DNA from: Aestuariivirga sp.
Lineage (GTDB): Bacteria > Pseudomonadota > Alphaproteobacteria > Rhizobiales > Aestuariivirgaceae
Direction: 5' to 3'
Length of the DNA stretch: 7,477 nt
NCBI GenBank assembly: GCA_020252385.1
Contig: JADCDC010000296.1
Location: 1-7,477 of the forward strand
How positions within the stretch are numbered: position 1 is the stretch's first letter; the number at the start of each line of letters is the position of its first letter. The notes under the pieces were generated by a model. It was given only the letters and a program-made list of their open reading frames with translations, was not told the DNA's origin and ran no database searches. Made by a program: the position numbers and the translations under genes. Of the stretch, positions 1 to 6,341 are shown one piece after another.

Positions 1-2
1 AT

Positions 3-719
3 TTCGCCTCCCAGAAGACCATCTCCTGGTCAGTCACGGCGCCTGGTTTCGAGCGGGCACTCGGTTACTGGGATGGCTTCGGCAACCGTGTGCACATGAT
101 CACCTTCGGTAAGATCGAGGGTCCCATCGCCATCATCGCCGAGGGCATCGTCGATGTCACCGACACGGCAGGCGTGGTGCGCGGCCTCAATTGCCCCGCG
201 CCAGATGCCGTGTTCCTGAGGCAGACGAAATCGACCAGCGCAAATGCGCCGATCCGCGCGCTCGCCGAGAAGCAGTTTGCCGGCCGACAAGTGCTTGACG
301 GCCTGCACGCCCTGATGGCCGAAATTCACGCCAGAGTGGCCTATGAGCTTGGCTCGACCCACGCGCACACCACGGCGGCCGAGGCCTTCGCGGACGGGCG
401 TGGCGTATGCCAGGACCATGCGCATATCTTCATCGCGGCCGCCAGGGCGGCCGGCGTGCCAGCCCGCTACGTCACGGGTTACCTGGCCATCGGCCAGGGA
501 GCCTCCTCCACCGCCGCCCATGCCTGGGCAGAGGCGCTGGTGCCGGACCTCGGCTGGGTGGGGTTCGACCCGGCAAACGCCAAGTGTTCCACCGACAACT
601 ATGTCCGTGTCGCCGCCGGTCTCGATTCCTCAGGCGTGGCTCCGATCCGTGGTTCCCGGAGAGGGGGTGCCACGGAGCGCATGAGGGTTGAAGTTCGCGT
701 CGAGATCGCCCAACAATGA
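3..719 (+). CDS. Transglutaminase-like family protein (COG1305 type), 5'-truncated by the window edge
   Basis: The reading frame is open from the first bases of the window to a TGA at 717-719, so the start lies upstream and 238 residues are visible. The papain-like transglutaminase core is clear. The nucleophile Cys is in GVCQDHAH (codon 408-410), the His is in AAHAWAEA (codon 519-521) and the Asp is in GFDPAN (codon 567-569), in the Cys-His-Asp order of the family. The segment before the core (FGNRVHMITF and following) fits the beta-rich N-terminal domain found in bacterial members. The C-terminal stretch (YVRVAAG...VAPIRGSRRGG) is also typical of this group. The GTG at 90 is internal to the domain and is not the true start. 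No signal peptide can be judged. The gene lies 34 bases before Anbu on the same strand, probably in one operon; this pairing is known from the Anbu / ATP-grasp / alpha-E clusters. Whether it acts as a protease, amidase or crosslinker is not known from the sequence, but the triad suggests it is active. Confidence 0.9.
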   Translation, partial: FASQKTISWSVTAPGFERALGYWDGFGNRVHMITFGKIEGPIAIIAEGIVDVTDTAGVVRGLNCPAPDAVFLRQTKSTSANAPIRALAEKQFAGRQVLDGLHALMAEIHARVAYELGSTHAHTTAAEAFADGRGVCQDHAHIFIAAARAAGVPARYVTGYLAIGQGASSTAAHAWAEALVPDLGWVGFDPANAKCSTDNYVRVAAGLDSSGVAPIRGSRRGGATERMRVEVRVEIAQQ

Positions 720-753
720 GCCGCGGAACGGATTCTTTCTGGACGGCGGGGAC

Positions 754-1494
754 ATGACTTACTGCGTGGGATTGCTGCTCGACGACGGCCTCGTCATGGC
801 CGCGGACACGCGGACCAACGCGGGCGTGGACAATGTCGGCAAGTTCAAGAAGCTCTATACTTGGGAACGGCCCGGGCAGTCGGTGTTCGTGCTGCTCACC
901 GCAGGCAATTTGGCCATCACCCAGGCGGTCGTGAGTTCGCTTTCGGAGGGAACGCAGCTGAAGGCAGGCGGCCGGGCGAAAATCAACAATCTCTACGCCG
1001 CCAAGACCATGTTCCAGGCCGCCCGCATCGTGGGCAGAGCCGTCCGGGACGTGAAGTCCACCGACGGGGAGTTTCTCCACTCCAATGGGGAGTCCTTCGC
1101 GGCGAGCTTCATCTTCGCGGGACAGATCGGCACGGAGCGCCCGCGGCTTTTCAATATATACTCCGCCGGCAACTTCATCGAGGCCACGGCGGATACGCCG
1201 TTCTTTCAGATCGGCGAACACAAATACGGCAAGCCGATCCTCGACCGTGTGGCGCGCAACGACATGAAGCTCGGTGACGCTGCGAAGATGGTTCTGCTGT
1301 CCTTCGATTCGACGCTGCGCTCAAACCTAAGCGTCGGTCTTCCGATCGATCTCCTGACCTACGAGTCAGGCTCGCTGAAGATCGAGCACACCAAGCGCAT
1401 CGGGCTTGACGATCCCTACTTCAAGATGCTGTCGAGCGAGTGGTCCAAGGCGCTGAGAACGGCATTCATGAATATCGAGGGCCTCGACATCTGA
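754..1494 (+). CDS. anbu: Anbu, proteasome-type (Ntn-hydrolase) protease subunit, COG3484
   Basis: This 246-residue protein has the usual length for Anbu, the bacterial proteasome beta-subunit homologue distinct from HslV and the 20S core. It starts MTYCVGLLLDDGLVMAADTRTNAG. After Met removal, Thr1 becomes the nucleophile, with Asp17 (AADTR) and Lys32 (KFKK) at or next to the canonical proteasome Asp17/Lys33 positions. Downstream signatures typical of the family include LTAGNLAITQ, GEHKYGKPILDR (about 154-165) and the SNLSVGLPIDL block (190-200). The frame extends upstream to a TTG at 688, but that start overlaps the preceding gene and would bury the Thr, so the ATG at 754 is chosen. Its ribosome binding site is weak (GGACGG or GGCGGGG at 741-751), which fits co-translation with the transglutaminase gene just upstream. 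Family knowledge: Anbu forms open-ring or helical oligomers and its substrate is poorly defined. A role in cleaving peptides or conjugates made by the linked ATP-grasp proteins has been proposed. No dedicated unfoldase is visible here. Confidence 0.92.
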   Translation: MTYCVGLLLDDGLVMAADTRTNAGVDNVGKFKKLYTWERPGQSVFVLLTAGNLAITQAVVSSLSEGTQLKAGGRAKINNLYAAKTMFQAARIVGRAVRDVKSTDGEFLHSNGESFAASFIFAGQIGTERPRLFNIYSAGNFIEATADTPFFQIGEHKYGKPILDRVARNDMKLGDAAKMVLLSFDSTLRSNLSVGLPIDLLTYESGSLKIEHTKRIGLDDPYFKMLSSEWSKALRTAFMNIEGLDI

Positions 1495-1515
1495 TCGGGG
1501 GATGACCATGCCTCG

Positions 1516-4125
1516 CTACGCGCGGTATGTCCGTCTCCGGCGCGTGCCGGTCAAGGCCTGCAGCCAGCGTGCCAATGCCGGCACCAGCAGGATGCTGAGC
1601 AACGCCGTCATGACGAGCAGCATGGCCAGTGCGGCGCCCACTTCAGACACGGCGGGCCGCGATGACACGGCAAGGGGCGCCACTGCGGCCGCGAGCACCA
1701 TGGGTGGAAGCAAGGCCCCGCGGAACGCGACCGCCGTGGCCCCTTCCGTCGATTCCGGCCGGCAGAGCTGATAGGCCACGCGCATCGATGAGGCGATGAG
1801 CACCGCCATGGCGGTGGTGAGGCCCGCCAGCATCGAGACGTTCAGGCTGATGCCCAGCGTGGCGGTCAGCGCAGCCGTCACCGTGATGAAGGCGCCTGCC
1901 GGCACAAGCGTCAAGATCCATGCGGTGACGTTGCGCAGGGCCGCGAGCAGCAGGAAGGATGCGAGCGCCAGCGCCATGGCCGATGCGAGAACGGCTTCAT
2001 GGTGGATGATTTCGTTCCGCGCCAGGGACACCAGCGGCACGCCAGCGGATTCCGGAACGGTGCGCCGGAGCGAGGCAGCGAAAGAAAGCTCGCCGATGCC
2101 GCTGCGCGGCATGACCTCAATCCGCCAGATGCCGTCTTCAGTGACGAAGCGGCGAAGCAGGCGCGGGTCGAGGCTGCCGACGGTTGGCACCTCGAGCGCG
2201 GCGAGGCGTTCCGTCAGCTTCGAAAGATCGCCCAGACCACCGAACAGGGACCGCTCGAGCTCCGTGACCTGTGCAGCGGTCGGAGCGCTGGGCTGCATCA
2301 GCAGGGCGACGGCGCGCCGCAAGCGGAGGGCGGCCTCCTTCAGCGCAGGTGAAGTGGCCGGCCCCACGGCGATGGAGGTCAGCTGCTCCTCGAGTTCGGC
2401 GAAGCTCTGCTGCAGCTGGGCTGGATCCGCCGGGGGCCGGAAAGCGGGCTCGAATGGCGTGAGGCTGGCCAGCCGCCGCAGCTCGGCGACCTTCTCGGGC
2501 GCCTCCGGTGGCAGGAACTGGGTAGCGGTCCGGATCGCCCCCACCTCCGGGAGACTGGCCAGAAGCGACACCACATCCTCAACACGATCCTGCGGCACGA
2601 GAATGTGGACGGCGCCGCGCGCATCGGGCGTCTCGAGCATTGGTGGCGGCGTGGATGGTGTCTGGCGCTCGCCGAAGCGCACGGCAGGAAGGAAGGCCGC
2701 ACAGAAGATCGCTCCGACGAGGAGAATCATCGCCACGGCGTCCGTGGCGGTCCGCGTGCGGGGATTGGTCCGGCCACCCAAGGCCTCGTCCAGCCAGTTC
2801 GGCTGGTCCGCAGGCCGGCGGGCGGCCAAGACCGAGAGCGCGGCTGGCAGCAGCGTCATCGTCACGAACCACGCCACCACGCAAGCGATGATGCCGATGA
2901 CCGCGAAGTGGCTGAGCGAAGGCAGTTGGCGGACCAGCCAGGACACCCACATGACGGCGAACAGGAGTATGGCCGTGGTCGCAAGGCCGCCTTGCCGGTG
3001 GGCCGCAAGCATGATCGATTGCGTGATGGAAACGCCCTTGGAGCGGCAACCGCCAAAGGCCGTGCAGATCATCGACCCGGCGACGAAGACGGGCGCCAGC
3101 GCTGCCAGCGCGAAGGACCAGGTGGCCCCGTCGAGGGACTGGCCCATGGCGGCGGTCACGGCGGCGGCGCAGCACAGCGTCACGCTTGCCCCCAGCATGA
3201 GAACCGCCGTCTGGCGTATCGAACCCAGCACCAATGCGGAAATGAGAACCGAGAGCAGGACTGAAAGACAGGCCGGCACGACGAAATCGCGCGCGGTATC
3301 CGGGGCGGAGGCCAGAGCCCTGCGCGGCCACACCCAGGTAACGCTTTCCGTGTTGCTGGCGGCCTGGCGGGCAGCGGCGGCGGCCTGCACCTCCATGCCA
3401 GCCCGCGGCGCTGCCAGGACGAACCAGCGCTGGCTCTCCACGTCTCCGTCGAGACCTGCAAGCGCCACCCAATCCACCGGACGCTTGGCCCCCGTCACCT
3501 CCGCCTCGATCGATGCCGAGGCGGCAAGCAGCATCGCCTCGAGTCCGGGGGGTGAGCGTCCCTGCACCACCGCCTTGCCGATTTCGTTCACGAGGCTGGC
3601 AAATCCGAGGATATCGGGGGCCGACGCCATGGCATAGTGCAACGGCTCCATCTGGATGAGACCGTCCACCTTGGCGCGCACGTCGGCCAGACTTTGAAAC
3701 AGCAAGGCGTTCGTTTCATAGAACACCCCCGTGCCAGGAACGAAGGCGGAAACAAACAGATCCTCCCGCGCACTCAAGGCGGCGGCGAGCGCCATGGCCT
3801 GTTCACGCGCGATCCGCAAGTCGCTGTTCTCGACCACGGCGAGGAAGGTCTGCTCGATGCCCGGGAACTGACGGTCGAGTTCGGCCTGGAGCTTGGCCGT
3901 CGTGGCATCGAGGCTGACGCGCGGGCGCTGATCCGGATCGATCACGAGGACGGATGCGGCATAGCTGCCACAGACCATCGCCAGCACCGACCACAACAAG
4001 ACGATGATGTTGCCATGGTTGGCGCAGAAGCGGGCGAGCCGTGCAAAGGCGTTCGGATTGAGCTTCTGCCGGGGACTGGCATTCTGCAGCTGCCGTCCGC
4101 TCCAATGGGGGTTGTCCCACGTCAT
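1516..4125 (-). CDS. RND/MMPL-family transporter, HpnN-like (hopanoid-transporter type)
   Basis: The 869-residue protein has the RND layout. TM1 is at about 39-60, then a large periplasmic domain to about 280, then TM2-6 (about 281-433), TM7 (461-481), a second periplasmic domain (about 485-705) and TM8-12 (709-853), ending in a basic tail (TRRRR). HpnN-like traits are the FVPGTGVFYETNALLF segment (128-143), the MEPLHYAMASAPDILGF segment (159-175), and in the second domain a helical hairpin (about 568-645) followed by LDPRLLRRFVTEDGIWRIEVMPR. HpnN proteins move hopanoids from the inner to the outer membrane, but no hopanoid gene is visible here, so the substrate is unproven and hpnN is not assigned. 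TM4 and TM10 lack the Asp residues normally used for proton coupling; no acidic residue lies well inside any predicted TM segment. The ATG at 4125 is the only usable start before TM1 and has a modest AAGG five bases upstream. It overlaps the stop of a short leader ORF. Confidence 0.82.
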   Translation of the reverse strand: MTWDNPHWSGRQLQNASPRQKLNPNAFARLARFCANHGNIIVLLWSVLAMVCGSYAASVLVIDPDQRPRVSLDATTAKLQAELDRQFPGIEQTFLAVVENSDLRIAREQAMALAAALSAREDLFVSAFVPGTGVFYETNALLFQSLADVRAKVDGLIQMEPLHYAMASAPDILGFASLVNEIGKAVVQGRSPPGLEAMLLAASASIEAEVTGAKRPVDWVALAGLDGDVESQRWFVLAAPRAGMEVQAAAAARQAASNTESVTWVWPRRALASAPDTARDFVVPACLSVLLSVLISALVLGSIRQTAVLMLGASVTLCCAAAVTAAMGQSLDGATWSFALAALAPVFVAGSMICTAFGGCRSKGVSITQSIMLAAHRQGGLATTAILLFAVMWVSWLVRQLPSLSHFAVIGIIACVVAWFVTMTLLPAALSVLAARRPADQPNWLDEALGGRTNPRTRTATDAVAMILLVGAIFCAAFLPAVRFGERQTPSTPPPMLETPDARGAVHILVPQDRVEDVVSLLASLPEVGAIRTATQFLPPEAPEKVAELRRLASLTPFEPAFRPPADPAQLQQSFAELEEQLTSIAVGPATSPALKEAALRLRRAVALLMQPSAPTAAQVTELERSLFGGLGDLSKLTERLAALEVPTVGSLDPRLLRRFVTEDGIWRIEVMPRSGIGELSFAASLRRTVPESAGVPLVSLARNEIIHHEAVLASAMALALASFLLLAALRNVTAWILTLVPAGAFITVTAALTATLGISLNVSMLAGLTTAMAVLIASSMRVAYQLCRPESTEGATAVAFRGALLPPMVLAAAVAPLAVSSRPAVSEVGAALAMLLVMTALLSILLVPALARWLQALTGTRRRRTYRA

Positions 4126-4184
4126 ACTGGCCTTGAAGGTTCCCCGGCACTGCGGTTGCAGTTTGGTCTGCCTGCCTGCATCAT
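4122..4184 (-). CDS. Possible 20-codon leader ORF overlapping the transporter start
   Basis: On the minus strand a very strong Shine-Dalgarno (AAGGAGG, 4188-4194) is followed by tandem ATG codons at 4184-4182 and 4181-4179. The second lies six bases after the SD, an ideal spacing. The frame runs MMQAGRPNCNRSAGEP and ends in a TGA at 4124-4122 that overlaps the transporter ATG (4125-4123) in the ATGA pattern of translationally coupled genes. It is not in the transporter frame, so it is not a simple N-terminal extension. The peptide has no membrane segment, no run of a single amino acid and no resemblance I recognise, so classical amino-acid attenuation is unlikely. The likeliest role is to load ribosomes and couple translation into the transporter gene. 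Alternatives are a chance ORF behind a real SD, or a one-base sequence error that split an originally longer transporter N-terminus. Confidence 0.45.
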   Translation of the reverse strand: MMQAGRPNCNRSAGEPSRPV

Positions 4185-4187
4185 GGG

Positions 4188-4194
4188 CCTCCTT
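4188..4194 (-). promoter_or_regulatory. Strong Shine-Dalgarno (AAGGAGG) in front of the leader ORF
   Basis: AAGGAGG on the minus strand matches the anti-SD core fully. It lies 62 bases before the transporter ATG, too far to serve that start directly, but three and six bases before the tandem ATGs of the leader ORF. This is the main evidence that the leader ORF is translated and that the transporter mRNA starts upstream of 4194. Confidence 0.6.
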
Positions 4195-4271
4195 CTAGAG
4201 CATGACGCGTGGAAGTGGGAACAACTTTCGCGGTTGCCATGCCACGGGGCAGGACAGCTGGGAGCAGCGGG

Positions 4272-4277
4272 AAAGGG
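4272..4277 (+). promoter_or_regulatory. Ribosome binding site deciding the PLP-enzyme start
   Basis: AAAGGG ends five bases before the ATG at 4283. An upstream in-frame ATG at 4202 has no comparable SD and would add 27 residues unlike the family N-terminus, so 4283 is preferred. Confidence 0.6.
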
Positions 4278-4282
4278 CGATC

Positions 4283-5500
4283 ATGGCGACCAGCAAGACA
4301 GGCAACCGGGACTGGCAGACGGAGACCGCGGCCGTCCATGCGGGGGAATTCGTCGATCCCGCTACCCGTGCATCCTCGCCCAATCTGGTCATGTCCGTGA
4401 CCTTCGCGCCCGAAACCCTGACCGGCTTTTCGGCCCGTGACGAACAGGGTTACGACGGTTTCATCTATGGCAGGGTCGGAAGCCCCACGGTCGCCCAGCT
4501 CGAAGCGAAGCTCGCGGCCCTGGAGGGCGGCGAGGCTGCACTCTGCTATGCCTCGGGCGTTGCCGCCGCCCATGCCCTGATCTGCGGACGCCTCAGCCGG
4601 GGCGATCACCTGATCGTGCCGGATGCCAACTACGTCGGGATTGCCGAACTGGCGCGGGACACGCTGCCTCGCTACGGAATAGAGGTCTCCTACGTCGATA
4701 CCTCGCGGCCCGAGGACGTGGAGCGCGCGATCCGGCCGTCCACCCGGATGCTGTGGCTCGAGACGCCGGCCAATCCCACGATGAGGCTGTGCGACATCGC
4801 CCTTCTCGCGCGGATCGCGCATGAGAGGGGCATTCGCGACGTCGCCGTCGATTCCACCTATGCCACGCCGATCGCCACCCAGCCGCTCAGTCTCGGCGCT
4901 GACTTCGTGGTGCACTCGCTCACCAAATACATCTCAGGCCATGGTGATGCCATGGGAGGCGCGGTGATTGGCCGGAAGCAGGAACTCGATGCCCTCAACC
5001 TCGAGGCCACGGTGCACTTCGGCGGCGTGCTCTCGCCCTTCAACGCCTGGCTCATCCTGCGGGGCGCGGCAACCCTTCCCATCCGCATGCGGGCGCATGA
5101 GGAGGCAGCGATGGAGGTCGCACGCTTTCTCGAGGGTCACCCGCAGGTGACCAGGGTCTTCTATCCCGGGCTTCCATCCCATCCGCAGCATGAGCTGGCA
5201 GCGCGCCAGATGCGGAATTTCTCCGGCATGATGACATTCCAGACGCGGAGCAAGGGCACCGACATCGCCAGCCGCATGGTGAAGGATCTCGAGATCATCC
5301 ATTATGCCGTCTCGCTCGGCCACCACCGAAGCCTGATCTACTGGATCGGCACGGACGACATCCAGGCATCGACCTTCCGTCATGATGCCGAGCAGCTGCG
5401 CCGCTACCGCGACTTTGCCGGCGACGGCGTGTTTCGTCTCTCAGTGGGAATCGAGAACGCCAGCGACCTGATCGCCGACCTTTCACGCGTCCTCGACTAG
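4283..5500 (+). CDS. PLP-dependent Cys/Met-metabolism (trans-sulfuration) family enzyme
   Basis: This 405-residue fold-type I PLP enzyme is in the cystathionine gamma-synthase / cystathionine lyase / methionine gamma-lyase / O-acylhomoserine sulfhydrylase family. Visible elements in order are Tyr62 and Arg64 (IYGRVGSPT, phosphate contacts from the partner subunit), LAALEGGEAALCYASG (78-92), the ring-stacking Tyr117 (DANYVG), ETPANPTM (160-167), Asp190 (VDSTYATP), the Schiff-base Lys215 (SLTKYISGHGDAMGG), SLG at 344-346, and the substrate-carboxylate Arg385 (FRLSVGIEN). Several motifs differ from the common consensus. GSPT replaces NPT, DSTY replaces DNTF, and the usual ESL..HPA.MTH block reads HHRSLIYWIGTDDIQAS. 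The Cys that marks methionine gamma-lyases next to the stacking Tyr is absent. The reaction (gamma-synthase, beta/gamma-lyase or sulfhydrylase) therefore cannot be assigned. It is cytosolic, probably a tetramer, and transcribed alone. Its stop lies 16 bases from the convergent pssA stop. Confidence 0.9.
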   Translation: MATSKTGNRDWQTETAAVHAGEFVDPATRASSPNLVMSVTFAPETLTGFSARDEQGYDGFIYGRVGSPTVAQLEAKLAALEGGEAALCYASGVAAAHALICGRLSRGDHLIVPDANYVGIAELARDTLPRYGIEVSYVDTSRPEDVERAIRPSTRMLWLETPANPTMRLCDIALLARIAHERGIRDVAVDSTYATPIATQPLSLGADFVVHSLTKYISGHGDAMGGAVIGRKQELDALNLEATVHFGGVLSPFNAWLILRGAATLPIRMRAHEEAAMEVARFLEGHPQVTRVFYPGLPSHPQHELAARQMRNFSGMMTFQTRSKGTDIASRMVKDLEIIHYAVSLGHHRSLIYWIGTDDIQASTFRHDAEQLRRYRDFAGDGVFRLSVGIENASDLIADLSRVLD

Positions 5501-5516
5501 GGAACAGGGTGCCGCG

Positions 5517-6341
5517 TCATGCCGCAGGCGGGCTGTCCACCTGGGGCGGGCGCGGCTCTGCCGCGGCATGCCGCCGGTAGGAGCGCATGCTGACGGGGAT
5601 CAACGCCATGTAGGCGATGCTCACGATGGTGAGGAACTCCCAGGGGAAGGCGATCAGCATGATGACGGCGAGGGCGGCCACGACGAGCACCGGCAGCACC
5701 TTGTCACCCGGAATGCGCCCCATGTTCTTGCCCGAGAAGGTCGGAATGCGGCTGACCATCAGAAGGGCGATCAGCACGACATAGGGGCCGATCACCAGCG
5801 CCCAGTCATGGCCATCGTCAAAGAGCCCGAGGAATCCCATGTAGAATGGCAATAGCGCCAGTCCCGCTCCCGCCGGAGCCGGCGCTCCGCTGAAGAACTG
5901 GCTTGCCCAGGCGGGCTTGTTCGGATCGTCGAGCGCGACATTGAAGCGCGCCAGCCGCAAGGCGCAGGCGATCGCAAGCACCAGGCAAATGACCCAGCCC
6001 AACGTCTTCAGGCTGTTCAGTGACCAGACATAGAGAAGAATGGCGGGCGCCACGCCGAAGTTCACGAAATCCGCAAGCGAGTCGAGTTCTGCGCCAAAGC
6101 GCGAGGTGCCCTTGAGCAGGCGCGCGAGCCGTCCGTCCACCGCATCGAGAACCACCGCAAGCATGACGCAGGCCACTGCCAGCTCATAACGCGCCTCGAG
6201 GGCGAGCCGGATGGCCGTGACCCCGCTGCAGAGCGCCAGGAGCGTGATGAGGTTGGGCAGGAGATAGCGCACCGGGACCATGCGGAAGCGTCCCTGCGGG
6301 CGCGTCACGGCATGATCGAGGCTGTCCCTTGCCTCTTCCAT
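5517..6341 (-). CDS. pssA: CDP-diacylglycerol--serine O-phosphatidyltransferase
   Basis: This 274-residue inner-membrane enzyme makes phosphatidylserine from CDP-diacylglycerol and L-serine. The CDP-alcohol phosphatidyltransferase signature is complete: Asp66, Asp69-Gly70, Ala73-Arg74, Gly83, Asp87 and Asp91 with exact family spacing, beginning at DAVDGRLAR. About eight hydrophobic segments run from residue 28 to 252, followed by a Pro-rich cytosolic tail. Length and the opening MVPVRYLLPNLITLLALC segment (21-38) fit the membrane-bound PssA type rather than the phospholipase-D-like enterobacterial PssA. The ATG at 6341 shares its A with the psd TGA (TGATG on the minus strand). No good Shine-Dalgarno lies just before it, so translation is probably coupled to psd. 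An internal Met at 21 is a less likely start. Confidence 0.96.
   Translation of the reverse strand: MEEARDSLDHAVTRPQGRFRMVPVRYLLPNLITLLALCSGVTAIRLALEARYELAVACVMLAVVLDAVDGRLARLLKGTSRFGAELDSLADFVNFGVAPAILLYVWSLNSLKTLGWVICLVLAIACALRLARFNVALDDPNKPAWASQFFSGAPAPAGAGLALLPFYMGFLGLFDDGHDWALVIGPYVVLIALLMVSRIPTFSGKNMGRIPGDKVLPVLVVAALAVIMLIAFPWEFLTIVSIAYMALIPVSMRSYRRHAAAEPRPPQVDSPPAA

Larger units (their letters stand above)
4126..4282. promoter_or_regulatory. Divergent intergenic region between the transporter and the PLP enzyme
   Basis: These 157 bases separate two divergent genes, so promoters for both directions should lie here, or at about 4195-4282 for the minus strand if the leader ORF is real. 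I could not identify a convincing -35/-10 pair in either direction. The best plus-strand candidate, TTGCAG at 4156-4161 with CATCAT 17 bases on, is poor. No SAM-II-like or other riboswitch core is recognisable upstream of the PLP gene. A short inverted pair, GCATG (4200-4204) and CATGC (4238-4242), flanks the middle of the region and might be an operator, but it is weak. Confidence 0.35.

Noticed and set aside
472..1221. A 249-codon minus-strand frame across the transglutaminase/Anbu junction
   Set aside because: It is antisense to two well-supported genes, spans their junction and gives a low-complexity Arg/Gly/His-rich product with no recognisable family.
1796..3637. A 613-codon open frame on the plus strand, antisense to the transporter gene
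   Set aside because: It lies wholly within the transporter gene. Its product is rich in Arg, Ser, Ala and Thr with no domain or hydrophobic pattern, as expected for the reverse strand of GC-rich coding DNA. The minus-strand frame encodes a coherent 12-TM protein.
4118..4143. GGAAC-N17-CGTG on the minus strand, another near match to an EcfG promoter
   Set aside because: The -10 part falls inside the transporter coding sequence just after its ATG, so transcription would start downstream of the start codon.
4218..4235. GGAAC...GTT resembling an alphaproteobacterial EcfG (general stress) promoter before the PLP gene
   Set aside because: The spacing is 10 bases, not the 16-17 of the consensus, and no CGTT lies at the right distance.
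4126..4282. Possible SAM-II or similar riboswitch before the trans-sulfuration gene
   Set aside because: Such riboswitches are common before alphaproteobacterial methionine genes, but I find none of the conserved core or its pseudoknot pairing here.
3637..4440. A 267-codon plus-strand frame across the divergent intergenic region
   Set aside because: It overlaps the start regions of both divergent genes in other frames and shows no family signature.
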